64,000 nucleotides of DNA from Aquilonibacter sp963703325 (GCA_963703325.1 OY969805.1:1488001-1552000), one strand, 5' to 3'. Positions 24,522 through 34,221 are shown, counted from the stretch's first letter. Numbers and translations: made by a program. The notes: generated by a model not told the origin, from the letters alone.

Positions 24522-26543
24522 TTACGCCACCAATGCCGGCGTCGGCGGTGCAGCTTCGAGTACCGACCCGATGACGAATCCGTCCAGCGCGTGACGCAGA
24601 CGGTCGGATTGCATGAGCACCGTTTCCGCCGTCGCATTGAGCTCGGTGATCTGCGCCGAGGTCTCATACGCACTCGCGCTGACTTCCTCGGCCGTGGTGG
24701 CGTGCGATTCCGACGTCCGCGCGATCGGCAACATGAGGTCGGTCACAGAACTCGTGCTCATCTGCATTTGCGTGGCTGCGGCGGCGCTCTCCTCAATCAC
24801 GCTCGAGACGCTGCCGATCATGGCGTTGATCTCGGCCGACGCGGTACGAATGATTGTCGAGCCGGTTGCGACGGCGTCGGCGGTTTCGGTGGTGCTTTGC
24901 GTCGAAGCGGCGAGGCGTTCGAGGGATTCGCGCGCGGTCGCCGCGAGCGAAAGACCGTTGTCGAGCGCTTCCTGCGTTTGTGACATGCTGGTCGAAACGC
25001 CGAGTGTTTCGCTGCGAATACCGTTGAGAATCGTCGCGATCTCCGAGGTCGAGGTCGTCGAGCGCTCGGCGAGTTTGCGGATCTCGGCGGCGACGACCGC
25101 GAAGCCGCGGCCGTGGTCGCCGGCGCGCGCCGCTTCGATCGCGGCGTTGAGGGCGAGGAGATTGGTTTGATCGGCGATGTCGTCGATCGTTGAGACGATC
25201 CGCACGACTTCTTCCGAACGCGAGACGAGCTTGTGCATCGAGCCGATCGTGCGCTCAGAAACCTCGCGCAGGCGTTCGATCGCGTTAGCCGTCTGCGCCA
25301 CGGCTTGATTGCCACGCGACGCTTCGAGGCTCGCCTCACGCGCGAGTGCGGCCAATTTGCCGCCCAGCTCGGCGAAGGTTACGACTTGCCCGTCGAGCTC
25401 GTTGACGCGGCCTGCGGCGCGCTCGATGGCATTGGTTTGATCCGACGCGCCGGCCGCGATCTGCGATGCGGCGGCGGCGAGTTCTTCGATCGCGATCGTG
25501 GAGGTGTGTACGTCGGAGGATTGCGTGCGAGAGAGGGCGGCGACGCTTTCGATGGCCTCGGAGATCTGCGTGATGGCGATCTTCGCTTGTTGCGTCGCGG
25601 CCGAAATCGAGAGACCCGTAGTATTGAGTTCGTCGGACGCGCAGCGGACGTCGTCCATCGTGCGTGAGAGTTGCGCAGTCGCCGAGTTCCAATTATCGCC
25701 GACGCTCTCGAGTCCGCCCACGAGTGCATTGTAGCTCTTCGTGATGTCGGCGACCTCGTCGGTACCGCGCGATTTGATGAGCTCCGAGCGCACGGCGAAA
25801 TGTCCGGTGAGATCGCCCGCTTTTAGCCGCAGTATTGCCTCGGTGAGGCTGGCGAAATCGTCGTTGATCACGGTGTCGAGCGAGGCGGAGAGGGCACGCA
25901 GCCGGCCGCCGAGGCGGCGCGCGATGCGCATCGAGGCGAGGATTCCGGTCAGCAGCGAGAGGGTGACGCAGATGCCCATCGCGATCAAGATCGTGCGCAG
26001 CGTCTGTGCGAATCGCGCGTCAGCGCGCTCGACGGCAAGATCGGACTCGCTGATGATCGCCTTGGCCTGTTTGTCGATCAGCTTGCCGGTGGCGATGCGA
26101 CGGTCCCGCGCCCGGGCGACCACGTTCTTATTTTGGTTGTACGCGATCAGCACGTCTTTGGGGTCGCTGTTCATCACGAACTTTAGATCGCGATCGTAGG
26201 GGATGAGGAGCGCGCGGATCTGCGCGAGATGGGCCTGTGCCGTGCCCTCGCGGTCGGCATCGAGCGCGTCGACGGCGGCGTGGACCTTTGCGAGTGCGTT
26301 GGTGACGGCTTTGGCGTTGACCGGCGTCGGTGCGAACCCGAATTCCTTGGACATCGTGCGCACCATCAGCGTCGCGTACGGCACGCGCTCCGAGAGCATA
26401 GCGACGTTGCGGGCGCTGTTCAGTTGCGCGTTCGAGCGGTCGAGCTGGGTGAAGCCCCAGAAGGCGACCGCGCTGAGCACGACGATCAGCGTGAGTGGAA
26501 CCGAGAATGCCAAGGCCAACTGGCGGCCGACGGTGTAGCGCAC
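24522..26543 (-). CDS. Methyl-accepting chemotaxis protein, 4HB-sensor type
   Basis: The order is a membrane helix (LALAFSVPLTLIVVLSAVAFWGF), a helical periplasmic domain of about 150 residues of the four-helix-bundle type, a second membrane helix (TILIAMGICVTLSLLTGILAS), a HAMP region and a full MA domain with tip IADQTNLLALNAAIEAARAG followed by DHGRGFAVVAAEIRKLA. The frame is open upstream to 26846, but the GTG at 26543 has AGGAAG eight bases before it and begins a normal receptor N-terminus. It gives 673 residues. There is no CheR pentapeptide, and no cheA, cheW or flagellar genes are in view. Confidence 0.88.
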   Translation of the reverse strand: MRYTVGRQLALAFSVPLTLIVVLSAVAFWGFTQLDRSNAQLNSARNVAMLSERVPYATLMVRTMSKEFGFAPTPVNAKAVTNALAKVHAAVDALDADREGTAQAHLAQIRALLIPYDRDLKFVMNSDPKDVLIAYNQNKNVVARARDRRIATGKLIDKQAKAIISESDLAVERADARFAQTLRTILIAMGICVTLSLLTGILASMRIARRLGGRLRALSASLDTVINDDFASLTEAILRLKAGDLTGHFAVRSELIKSRGTDEVADITKSYNALVGGLESVGDNWNSATAQLSRTMDDVRCASDELNTTGLSISAATQQAKIAITQISEAIESVAALSRTQSSDVHTSTIAIEELAAAASQIAAGASDQTNAIERAAGRVNELDGQVVTFAELGGKLAALAREASLEASRGNQAVAQTANAIERLREVSERTIGSMHKLVSRSEEVVRIVSTIDDIADQTNLLALNAAIEAARAGDHGRGFAVVAAEIRKLAERSTTSTSEIATILNGIRSETLGVSTSMSQTQEALDNGLSLAATARESLERLAASTQSTTETADAVATGSTIIRTASAEINAMIGSVSSVIEESAAAATQMQMSTSSVTDLMLPIARTSESHATTAEEVSASAYETSAQITELNATAETVLMQSDRLRHALDGFVIGSVLEAAPPTPALVA

Positions 26544-26682
26544 GTAAAATTCTTCCTTACAATAACGCGAAGGCGTGGGGAGTCCCGTTGAAGGATATCG
26601 GCACCGCCGTCGGCGCGGTGCACAACCGTGACGAACCCTTGACACAGCAGGGCATCGCGCATCGAGGCCCAATGCCCCGCGT

Positions 26683-28158
26683 ATGCACACGCGAGTTTTT
26701 GTTTCGGCGCTGCTCTGCGCGCTATTCGCTCTGTCATCGATCGCGCAAGCGGCCGATGCGGTTTCGACGCACCACGAGGTCACCGTTGGCGGTCGCACGA
26801 TCGCATACACCGCCACCGCGGGAACGATCGAGATCAAATCCGACAAGGGTGCGCCCGAGGCGCGCGTCTTTTACATCGCGTACACCGAAGATGGCGCCGA
26901 CCCGGTGCATCGGCCGGTGACCTTCCTCTACAATGGCGGACCCGGCTGTGCGAGCGTACCGCTCGACATGGGCGCGCTCGGGCCGCGGCGGGTCGTGTTT
27001 CCCGATGCCGGGCACAACGTCGGGCCGCCCTACCAGCTCGTCAACAACGAGTACAGCTTGCTCGACAAGTCGGATCTGGTGTTCATCGACGCGCCGGGCA
27101 CGGGCTATAGCCGCCTGCTGCCGAAGGTCGATCCAAAGTCCGTGTACGGCATCGATCAAGATGCGGCGGCGTTCGGGGCCTTCATCTATCAATACGTCAC
27201 GCGCAACGATCGTTGGAACTCGCCGAAGTTCTTGCTCGGGGAGAGCTACGGCACCCCACGCTCGGCGGTCCTCGTGAACTACTTGCAGAGTAACGACTCG
27301 ATGGCGTTCAACGGTGTGATCTTGCTCTCGTCGGTTCTCGACTTCGATACGATCGCGCCCGGTCCGGGAAACGACATCGCGTACATGACCTATCTGCCCA
27401 CCGAGGCCGCGGTGAACTGGTACCACTCAAAGTCGCCGAATAAGGGCACGTTGCAAAGCGTCGTGAGCGAGGCGCGCGCCTTTGCGAACGGACCGTACGC
27501 TTCCGCGCTCGTCCAGGGCGATCGCCTCTCGCATCAGCAATTCGTGCAGATCGCGACCCAGTTGTCGCGTCTCATCGGCCTGAGCACCGGGTATATCGAA
27601 AAGGCGGATCTGCGCGTGTTGCCGCAGCGCTACGAGAAAGAGTTACTGCTCGAATCTGGCCAGTCCACCGGACGGCTCGACGCGCGCTATACCGGGTACG
27701 ATCTCGATCGACTCGGCGATTCTGCCGACTACGATCCCGCCGATGCCGCAACCGATCCCGGATTCCAAGCCAGCTTCCTCACCTACGTGCGCAACGATCT
27801 GGGCTGGAAGAGCGAAGAGACGTACAACGAATGCACCGGCGATATCTTCGGGCTGTGGGACTTCACGCGTAAGGGAACGTTCCCGTGGATCGCTCCCACG
27901 ACGAGCAACGATCTCCAGCAAGCGATGATTCAAAATCCGCACTTGCGCGTCTTTGTCGGCGCCGGCTACTTCGACATGGCTACGCCGTTCGGGGCAGCGG
28001 AGTGGACCTTCTCGCACCTCGGATTACCCGAAGCGCTGCGCGACCACGTGAACTTCGGATACTACGAATCCGGCCACATGGTGTACCTGCACGTTCCAGC
28101 ACTCGAAAAATTTCACGGCGATTTGGATAAATTCTTCGACGCTACTTTGTCACCCTGA
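26683..28158 (+). CDS. Secreted serine carboxypeptidase-like protein (S10 family)
   Basis: A signal peptide (VFVSALLCALFALSSIAQAAD) leads to an alpha/beta-hydrolase of the S10 carboxypeptidase family. The oxyanion region is LYNGGPGCASV, and the nucleophile is Ser188 in LLGESYGTPRSA. The acid lies in FVGAGYFDMATPFGAA and the base His in YYESGHMVYL. At 491 residues it matches bacterial members, which probably remove C-terminal residues from peptides in the periplasm or outside. It is separated by 140 bp from the divergent chemoreceptor. Confidence 0.9.
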   Translation: MHTRVFVSALLCALFALSSIAQAADAVSTHHEVTVGGRTIAYTATAGTIEIKSDKGAPEARVFYIAYTEDGADPVHRPVTFLYNGGPGCASVPLDMGALGPRRVVFPDAGHNVGPPYQLVNNEYSLLDKSDLVFIDAPGTGYSRLLPKVDPKSVYGIDQDAAAFGAFIYQYVTRNDRWNSPKFLLGESYGTPRSAVLVNYLQSNDSMAFNGVILLSSVLDFDTIAPGPGNDIAYMTYLPTEAAVNWYHSKSPNKGTLQSVVSEARAFANGPYASALVQGDRLSHQQFVQIATQLSRLIGLSTGYIEKADLRVLPQRYEKELLLESGQSTGRLDARYTGYDLDRLGDSADYDPADAATDPGFQASFLTYVRNDLGWKSEETYNECTGDIFGLWDFTRKGTFPWIAPTTSNDLQQAMIQNPHLRVFVGAGYFDMATPFGAAEWTFSHLGLPEALRDHVNFGYYESGHMVYLHVPALEKFHGDLDKFFDATLSP

Positions 28159-28190
28159 GCGTAGCTGCGCAGCAGCGTAGTCGAAGGGCC
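28149..28190. repeat. Imperfect palindromic intergenic element (REP-like or terminator)
   Basis: Between the two convergent genes lies a short element beginning GTCACCCTGAGCG and ending TAGTCGAAGGG. Its centre is the perfect palindrome GCTGCGCAGC (28164-28173), and the ends CCCT and AGGG can also pair. Similar CCCTGAGC...CGAAGGG units occur as dispersed repeats in many high-GC genomes. There is only one copy in this window, so dispersal cannot be shown here. The final codons and stop of the carboxypeptidase gene lie inside it. Confidence 0.45.
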
Positions 28191-28192
28191 GA

Positions 28193-28972
28193 TTAACGCA
28201 ACGCCCTCGCGTCGGCGAGCGCGATGGTCTCGCGCCGCCCGTCGTCGTGCTGCACGACTAGTCCGCCGCCGTTGGCGAGTGCAACGGCGGTAACGTCGAT
28301 GGGCTGCGTGTCGCCGTCCTTGAGGATGTGATACCGCTTGGGAAGGCCGGCCATGCGTTCCCAGACGCGCGCGATCCGCTGCGGGGTCGCGAGCGCTTGG
28401 TGCCAGACGTCGTAATTAAGAAGAAGATCGCGTAACAGCGCGGCTCGGGTAATGGCCGGATTGAGGTCGTCGCAGAAGGCGGGCGGCGGTGAGATCGCTT
28501 CGTCGGCGCCGGGCGGCCGATGGACGTTGATGCCGACGCCGGCCGCGACCCATGCGCGTTCGCCGATCACGCGCGAGACGCAGAGAATTCCGGCGATCTT
28601 CTTGCCCTGCGCGAGCAGATCGTTGGGCCAGTGGAGTTCGCTTCGAATCTCGTTCGCGCGCAGTGCGCGGCGCACGCAGATTGCGACGCCGAACGGTACG
28701 ATCCAGACGCTTGTTGCAGGCATCGGCCCGGGCGCAAGCGTGGTCAACAGGAGCGAGCTGCCGGGCGTGGCGATCCAGGACCGGCCTTTGCGACCGGCGC
28801 CTTTGGTCTGTTCTTCGGCGACGATCGAGAGGCCGGCGAAGGCGGAATCGCCGAGGAGCGCCGCGGCGTCGTCGTTGGTGCTCTCGGTGACGCGTTCGTA
28901 GCGAATTTGCGCGAATGCCGTGCCGCGCAGTTCGCGTTGTACGCTCTCATACGGATGTTCGGCCGGCTTCAT
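28193..28972 (-). CDS. birA: Biotin--[acetyl-CoA carboxylase] ligase, monofunctional
   Basis: BirA activates biotin as biotinyl-AMP and attaches it to the carrier protein of acetyl-CoA carboxylase. The biotin/ATP loop TKGAGRKGRSW, the LHWPNDLLAQGKKIAGIL segment with its catalytic Lys, and AAGVGINVHRP are all present. There is no N-terminal helix-turn-helix, so it cannot be a DNA-binding repressor of the E. coli kind. At 259 residues it is typical of the short form. It is divergent from ndk. Confidence 0.93.
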   Translation of the reverse strand: MKPAEHPYESVQRELRGTAFAQIRYERVTESTNDDAAALLGDSAFAGLSIVAEEQTKGAGRKGRSWIATPGSSLLLTTLAPGPMPATSVWIVPFGVAICVRRALRANEIRSELHWPNDLLAQGKKIAGILCVSRVIGERAWVAAGVGINVHRPPGADEAISPPPAFCDDLNPAITRAALLRDLLLNYDVWHQALATPQRIARVWERMAGLPKRYHILKDGDTQPIDVTAVALANGGGLVVQHDDGRRETIALADARALR

Positions 28973-29010
28973 AGGTGGAGCGTGCGCCCGTGACGTATTC
29001 GGGGCCTGCT

Positions 29011-29472
29011 ATGGCTATAGAAACAACATTGATTCTGTGCAAGCCCGACGCCGTTTCACGCGGGCTGCTCGGCGAGATCATCGCGCGAATCGAACGGCGC
29101 GGCTACATCATCACCGCGATGAAGTTGATGCAACTGCCCGGCGACAAGGCGCGCGACCACTACGCGGAGCACAAAGACAAACCATTTTTCGGTGACCTGG
29201 TGAGCTTCATTACGAGCGGTCCGTTGGTTGCGATCGCGGTCGAAGGCGAGGGCGTGATCGAGGCCTGCCGGCAATTGATCGGCGCGACCAATCCGCTCAC
29301 CGCCGCGCCGGGATCGATTCGCGCCGACTTCGCGCAATCGATCGGTCGCAATCTGATCCACGGCAGCGACAGTAAAGCCTCGGCCGACCGTGAGTTGAAC
29401 ATTTTCTTCAACAAGAACGAGTTCGTGTCGCGCAAACACGATATGGATCGCTGGATCACAGAACAGAGATGA
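29011..29472 (+). CDS. ndk: Nucleoside diphosphate kinase
   Basis: Ndk exchanges the gamma phosphate between nucleoside tri- and diphosphates through a phosphohistidine. The active His is residue 117 in NLIHGSDS. KPDAVSRGLLGEIIARIERRG at the start and NPLTAAPGSIRADFAQ for nucleotide binding are also clear. The ATG at 29011 is preferred because it gives the standard start and 153 residues; the open frame extends 36 nt upstream. Eno follows 7 bp later. Confidence 0.95.
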   Translation: MAIETTLILCKPDAVSRGLLGEIIARIERRGYIITAMKLMQLPGDKARDHYAEHKDKPFFGDLVSFITSGPLVAIAVEGEGVIEACRQLIGATNPLTAAPGSIRADFAQSIGRNLIHGSDSKASADRELNIFFNKNEFVSRKHDMDRWITEQR

Positions 29473-29479
29473 GTCACTA

Positions 29480-30787
29480 ATGTCGATTGAATCGTTACGC
29501 GGCGGCGGGCGTCCGCTGATCGAAGGCGTGCATGCACGCGAGGTTCTTGATTCACGCGGCAATCCGACCGTTGCGGTGACCGTCGCGACGAGTTTCGGCG
29601 CGGTTGAAGAAGCGCTCGTGCCGTCGGGCGCGTCGACCGGCGCGCACGAAGCCGTCGAGTTACGTGACGGCGACAAGTCGCGGTACGGCGGCAAGGGCGT
29701 GCGCAAAGCGGTCGCGGCGGTGAACGAACGACTCGGGCCCGCGCTCGAGGGACTCGACGCGACCGCGCAGCGTGAGATCGACGAACGGTTGATCGAGATC
29801 GACGGCACACCGAACAAGTCAAACTACGGCGCGAACGCGTTGCTCGGCTGTTCGCTCGCGGTGGCGCGCGCGGCGGCGTCGAGCCTCTCGTTGCCGCTGT
29901 TCCGCTATCTCGGCGGCCCGACAGCCGCGTTGCTGCCGGTGCCGCAGATGAACGTGATCAACGGCGGCAAGCACGCGTCGGGTGCGCTGCAGTTCCAGGA
30001 GTGCATGATCGTGCCGGTCGGCGCGCCGACGTTCGCGGAAGCGGTGCGCTACGGGGCAGAGGTCTTTCATACCCTCGGTGCGCTGCTGCACGATCGCGGG
30101 TTGCCGACGCAAGTCGGCGACGAGGGTGGCTACGCGCCGCCGCTCGACTCGATCGACGACGCGATGAAGTTGCTGGTCACGGCGATCGAACGCGCCGGCT
30201 ACAAGCCCGGCGAGCAGGTCGCGATCGCGCTCGATCCGGCCTCGAGCGAGTTTTACCAAGACGGGAAATATTTCGCGCACGATCCGCAACACGGCATCAG
30301 CGCAAACGAGATGATCGCGCTGTACGCGGATCTTTGCAACCGCTATCCGATCATCTCGCTCGAGGATGGACTCGCCGAAGACGATTGGACCGGCTGGCAT
30401 AAGCTGACCGAAGCGTTGGGTTCGAAGGTGCAGCTCGTCGGCGACGACATCTTCGTGACGAATCGCGAGTTTCTCTCGCGTGGGATCAAGGAGGGTGTAG
30501 CCAACTCGATCCTGATCAAAGTCAATCAGATCGGGACGCTGAGCGAAACCTTTGACGCGATCGAGATGGCGCAGAAGGCCGGATACACGTGCGTGATTTC
30601 GCACCGCTCGGGTGAGACCGAAGACACGACGATCGCCGACATTGCCGTCGGCACCTCGGCCGGGCAGATTAAGACCGGATCGCTCTCGCGCAGCGATCGT
30701 GTCGCGAAATACAATCGCTTGATGGCCATTGAAGACCAATTGGGAAGCGCGGCCGAATACGCGGGGCGCGCGGCATTTCGGCGATGA
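29480..30787 (+). CDS. eno: Enolase (phosphopyruvate hydratase)
   Basis: Enolase interconverts 2-phosphoglycerate and phosphoenolpyruvate in glycolysis. Diagnostic segments are REVLDSRGNPTVAV near the N-terminus, PSGASTGAHEAVELRDGD, NVINGGKHASGALQFQECM, QVGDEGGYAPPL with the catalytic Glu, LVGDDIFVTN, and SHRSGETEDTTIADIAVG near the end. At 435 residues it is normal. It is 7 bp after ndk and overlaps the DUF2252 gene by 4 bp (ATGA). Confidence 0.97.
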   Translation: MSIESLRGGGRPLIEGVHAREVLDSRGNPTVAVTVATSFGAVEEALVPSGASTGAHEAVELRDGDKSRYGGKGVRKAVAAVNERLGPALEGLDATAQREIDERLIEIDGTPNKSNYGANALLGCSLAVARAAASSLSLPLFRYLGGPTAALLPVPQMNVINGGKHASGALQFQECMIVPVGAPTFAEAVRYGAEVFHTLGALLHDRGLPTQVGDEGGYAPPLDSIDDAMKLLVTAIERAGYKPGEQVAIALDPASSEFYQDGKYFAHDPQHGISANEMIALYADLCNRYPIISLEDGLAEDDWTGWHKLTEALGSKVQLVGDDIFVTNREFLSRGIKEGVANSILIKVNQIGTLSETFDAIEMAQKAGYTCVISHRSGETEDTTIADIAVGTSAGQIKTGSLSRSDRVAKYNRLMAIEDQLGSAAEYAGRAAFRR

Positions 30788-31971
30788 CCGCGGTCGAGCG
30801 CGACGCAAAGGCGCTGCGCAAGCGCGTCCCGCGCACGACCTTCGCACACTGGAAGCCGGCCCCCGATCGTCGCGACCCGATCCAACTCTTGCACGAGACC
30901 GAGCAAGGCCGCATTCCCGAGCTGCTCGTGTTGCGTCACGAGCGCATGCGCGTCGATCCGTTTCAGTTTTATCGCGGCTGCGCGGCGCTGATGGCGGCCG
31001 ACCTCGCCGGCCGTCCGGTCACCGGGCTGCGAGCGCAGCTCTGCGGCGATGCTCACCTGCAGAACTTCGAGGGCTATCGCACGCCCGAACGCAATCTCGC
31101 CTTCGACGTCAACGACTTTGACGAAACGCTGCCGGGGCCGTGGGAATGGGACGTCGCCCGGCTCTGTGCGAGCGCACCGCTGCTCGCGCACGCGCGATCG
31201 TTTAGCAAACGGTGCGGCGACGAGGCAGCGTATCGCGCCGCGCAAGCCTATCGCCGCCACATGCGAAGGATGGCAAGACGCTCGCCGCTCGAGATTTGGT
31301 ATTCTCACGTGGCCGTTCGCGCGACGCTCAAACGCGAACTCTTGGCGCCGCGCGATGCCGGCTATGTGAAGCCGACACCCGAACACGAGCATAGCGCGCG
31401 CGACGTTTTCGCAACCTATCGTGAATCGTTGCGACCGTTCGTGCGCGTGCTGCTCGATCGCTATGCGCTGCTGGACATGTTCGAGCATTCCGTTGGTGTC
31501 GGCAGCGTTGGCTTGCTCACGATGGTTGCACATCTCGAGTCGCGCGAAGCAGCGCCGCTGTATCTGTTCATCAAACAGGCGGTAGCGTCGGCGCTCGAAC
31601 CGTATCTCGGGCCGTCGGTCTACGCAAATCATGGCGAGCGCGCGATCGTGGGACAACACCTCATGCAAGCGGCGACCGATCTCTTCGTTGGATGGACCAG
31701 CGACGGTCAGCATGATTTCTACGTGCGCCAGTTACGCGACGGCAAGGCCTCGCTCGACATCGATGGGATCGACGCCGATCAACTGATCGACTTCGCGAGC
31801 TGGTGCGGATGGGTCCTGGCGCGCGCGCACGCGCGGACCGGCGATCCGCAAGCAATTGCGGCATACCTTGGCTCGAGCGATGCGTTCGAGGATGGGATGA
31901 TGCGCTTCGCGCGTGCCTATTCCGCGCAAGTGGAACGCGACTACGAGGAATTCTGCCGGGACTACGTATAA
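30784..31971 (+). CDS. DUF2252 family protein
   Basis: The 395 residues match the DUF2252 pattern: RHERMRVDPFQFYRGCAALM, then CGDAHLQNFEGY and AFDVNDFDETLPGPWEWDVARL. The two Asp/His-rich motifs resemble the catalytic region of protein-kinase-like/APH folds. The later segment VGVGSVGLLTMVAHL also fits the family. Biochemical function is unknown. The start overlaps the enolase stop, so the two are co-translated; nothing suggests a glycolytic role. Confidence 0.85.
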   Translation: MTAVERDAKALRKRVPRTTFAHWKPAPDRRDPIQLLHETEQGRIPELLVLRHERMRVDPFQFYRGCAALMAADLAGRPVTGLRAQLCGDAHLQNFEGYRTPERNLAFDVNDFDETLPGPWEWDVARLCASAPLLAHARSFSKRCGDEAAYRAAQAYRRHMRRMARRSPLEIWYSHVAVRATLKRELLAPRDAGYVKPTPEHEHSARDVFATYRESLRPFVRVLLDRYALLDMFEHSVGVGSVGLLTMVAHLESREAAPLYLFIKQAVASALEPYLGPSVYANHGERAIVGQHLMQAATDLFVGWTSDGQHDFYVRQLRDGKASLDIDGIDADQLIDFASWCGWVLARAHARTGDPQAIAAYLGSSDAFEDGMMRFARAYSAQVERDYEEFCRDYV

Positions 31972-32014
31972 TTCCGACACAATATAGCGAACGAACTTGC
32001 GGGAGGAGCACGTG

Positions 32015-32398
32015 ATGGTACAGCGCTCGATTTCCTTCGTTCTTACCAGTTTGCTTCTTGTTTCGCTTCCAATCTCCGCATTGGCGGACGGCTGGCTTTA
32101 TGGCCGAGACGGCCTGACCGGCGCAGGCGTGTATCTGACGGACAGCGGCAAATGCCGCACGCACGGCGGGAGCACGATCAGCTGTCACATGGGCCCAAGC
32201 AGCGGGGGCGCGGAAGTCTACTTCCGCCTATTTACGAGCGCGCATCCGAACGGGCGCTGCACGTTCTGGGTCAAAAACGGCGGGACCATCTTTGCGGACC
32301 GGTGGGACGTGCACGCCATGCCGACGGCGAGCAGCATGCAGTGTCGCCTCCAATTCCTCGGAAAGAACAGTTTCAACGTTTATCCGCCCGGCAAGTAA
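32015..32398 (+). CDS. Small exported protein, family 1 (YGRDGL...YPP)
   Basis: A 127-residue protein with a signal peptide (ISFVLTSLLLVSLPISALAD) and a mature part with several Cys. The GGGAGGAG at 32001-32008 sits six bases before the ATG at 32015 and fixes the start. It is clearly related to the protein at 43312-43647: both mature parts begin with YG(R/K)DGL, share GRWDV or DRWDV followed by MP or MSP, a Cys about 15-20 residues later, and end in a YPP motif. No known family is recognised. Paired cysteines suggest disulfides outside the cytoplasm. Confidence 0.75.
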   Translation: MVQRSISFVLTSLLLVSLPISALADGWLYGRDGLTGAGVYLTDSGKCRTHGGSTISCHMGPSSGGAEVYFRLFTSAHPNGRCTFWVKNGGTIFADRWDVHAMPTASSMQCRLQFLGKNSFNVYPPGK

Positions 32399-32447
32399 AC
32401 CGCGGCGAAAGGCTACGCTGCGGGTGCATGGAACTTCGTCCCCGCGC

Positions 32448-32519
32448 GGGCCTGTAGCTCAGCGGTAGAGCGGCCGGCTCATAACTGGTTGCGCGTAGGT
32501 TCGAATCCTACCAGGCCCA
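32448..32519 (+). tRNA. tRNA with anticodon CAT (Met, or Ile read via lysidine)
   Basis: The acceptor stem GGGCCTG (32448-32454) pairs with CAGGCCC (32512-32518), with discriminator A at 32519 and no encoded CCA. The D arm is AGCTCAGCGGTAGAGC, the anticodon loop CTCATAA (anticodon 32480-32482), and the T arm GTAGG TTCGAAT CCTAC. The GGGCCTGTAGCTCAG opening is closer to typical isoleucine tRNAs than to elongator methionine tRNA, so a tRNA-Ile2 whose C34 becomes lysidine is a real alternative. Confidence 0.9.
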
Positions 32520-32532
32520 TGGGACATCATCG

Positions 32533-33771
32533 CTACGTCGCGGTCAATTCTTTCCCGCGTGTTTCCGGCAAGAAGAGCACGGCGACCACGGCGAGGAGAT
32601 ACGCGAAGATCGCGACGACCGTCATCGCCGTGCCGATCGGTGCGATGGTGGAAAGCCAGCCGATCGCAAACGGCCCAATGCCGGCAACACCGCGTCCGAG
32701 ATTGTAGCAGAATCCTTGCCCCGCGCCGCGCACGTCGCTCGGAAAGAGCTCGCTCAAATACGGACCGAATCCGCTGAAAATCCCTGAGGCGAAATAGCCG
32801 AGCAGCGGCCCCGCGATGATCAGTTGCCAATCGGCGACGACCGCGTAGAGATACAGCGGCACCATCACCGCCGAGCAGAGCGCAAAGATGATGAACGTGC
32901 GCTTGCGTCCGATCGCGTCGTTGATGTAGCCGGCCGTAATTTAGCCGACGAACGCGCCGGCGATCAGGAGATACAGTAGCGAACCGCTATTGACGGCGGA
33001 AATATGGCGCTGCGTCGTCAGATAGGTCGGCATCCAGGTAAAGAGCGCGTAGTAGCCGCTTTGCACGCCGATCGCGAGCAACGACGCGAAGAACGTCGTG
33101 CGCGCGATGCCGGGCGCGAAGATCCCGGCGAGCGACCAGCGCGTGACGCCGCGCGCGGCGAGGGCAGCGCGCGACGCCGTGTACACCGGCGCGTCTTGGA
33201 CGTTGCGCTGAATGTAGAGCACGAAGATCGCCGGAATGATGCCGAGAAAGAAGAGCAGGCGCCAACCGGCATCGAGTCCGATCGTCGCCGCGACGACTTG
33301 AAACGCAACGTTGGCGGCGAGCCAGCCGATGGCCCAGGAGCCTTGCACGAAACCGAGCGCGCGGCCGCGTTCGGGCGCGTTGGCCCACTCCGACATCAAC
33401 ACCGCGCCGACGGCCCATTCACCGCCGAAGCCGAAACCCTCGAGTGCGCGCAGGACCGCGAGCGTCGGATAGTTGGGCGCGAAGCCGCAAAGAAACGTGA
33501 AGACGGCGTAGCACGCAATCGAAATCATCAGCGCGTTCTTGCGGCCGATGCGATCGGCTACGGTGCCCATCGCGATCCCACCGATCGCGCTTGCGACCAG
33601 CGTGAAGGTCGCGAGCAGTCCACCGTAGGCTTTGCTCAGCGAAAAGGCCGTCAGAATCGCCGGCAGCGCGTAGACGTAGAGGTAGAAGTCGAAGCCGTCG
33701 AGTCCCCAGCCGAGGGATGAAGCAACCATCGCGCGGCGGCGCGCGGGCGTAGCCGGAATCGTCGTCGTCAT
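32533..33771 (-). pseudogene. MFS transporter (aromatic-acid/metabolite:H+ symporter type) with an in-frame stop
   Basis: Reading from the ATG at 33771 gives 276 residues of a 12-helix MFS protein: SLGWGLDGFDFYLYVYALPA, then GTVADRIGRKNALM, and GEWAVGAVLMSEWA. It then hits TAA at 32941-32943 just after AGAFVG. The same frame continues without another stop: ITAGYINDAIGRKRTF, then PYLSELFPSDVRGAGQGFCYN, and ending LPETRGKELTAT. A single codon (TAA where a Tyr codon would fit) therefore splits an otherwise intact transporter. This is a recent nonsense mutation or a sequence error. The substrate is unknown. Confidence 0.85.
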
Positions 33772-33824
33772 AATGTTCTGAAGATACGCTAGGCAGGTCG
33801 CTCTATCCTGATAAACTGGAGGCC

Positions 33825-34211
33825 ATGCAGAGTACGATCAAGACCAGCCGGTTCTCGTATCCGCAGACCGTCGCCACGCTGTCCGGCGCCATTACGAAGG
33901 CGGGCAACACGATCTTCGCGACGATCGATCAGGCCGCAGCCGCGGCCGGCGTCGGACTGACGCTCCGACCCACGATGCTGATCGTCTTTGGGAACCCCAA
34001 AGGCGGCACCGGCTTGATGGCGGCCTTTCCGCTCGCCGCGCTCGATCTGCCGTTGAAGCTCTTGGTCTGGGAAGACGATGGCGTCGTCAAGGTCGCGTAC
34101 GTGCCGGCCTCGGTACTCGCGGAGCGCTACGGTGTCATCGGGATGGACGCGCTGATTGCAAATATGGATCATGCACTCGACACGCTTACCGCTCTCGTCG
34201 CCGAGAGCTAG
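33825..34211 (+). CDS. DUF302 domain protein
   Basis: A single DUF302 domain of 128 residues. The family signature is clear: LRPTMLIVFGNPKGGTGLM, then AALDLPLKLLVWEDDGVVKVAY, then LAERYGV. The role of DUF302 is unknown; a lipid-binding or chaperone-like role has been suggested for the fold. GGAGG lies three bases before the ATG at 33825. It is divergent from the broken MFS gene and convergent with the IalB-like gene. Confidence 0.85.
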   Translation: MQSTIKTSRFSYPQTVATLSGAITKAGNTIFATIDQAAAAAGVGLTLRPTMLIVFGNPKGGTGLMAAFPLAALDLPLKLLVWEDDGVVKVAYVPASVLAERYGVIGMDALIANMDHALDTLTALVAES

Positions 34212-34221
34212 CGGCTTCGCG

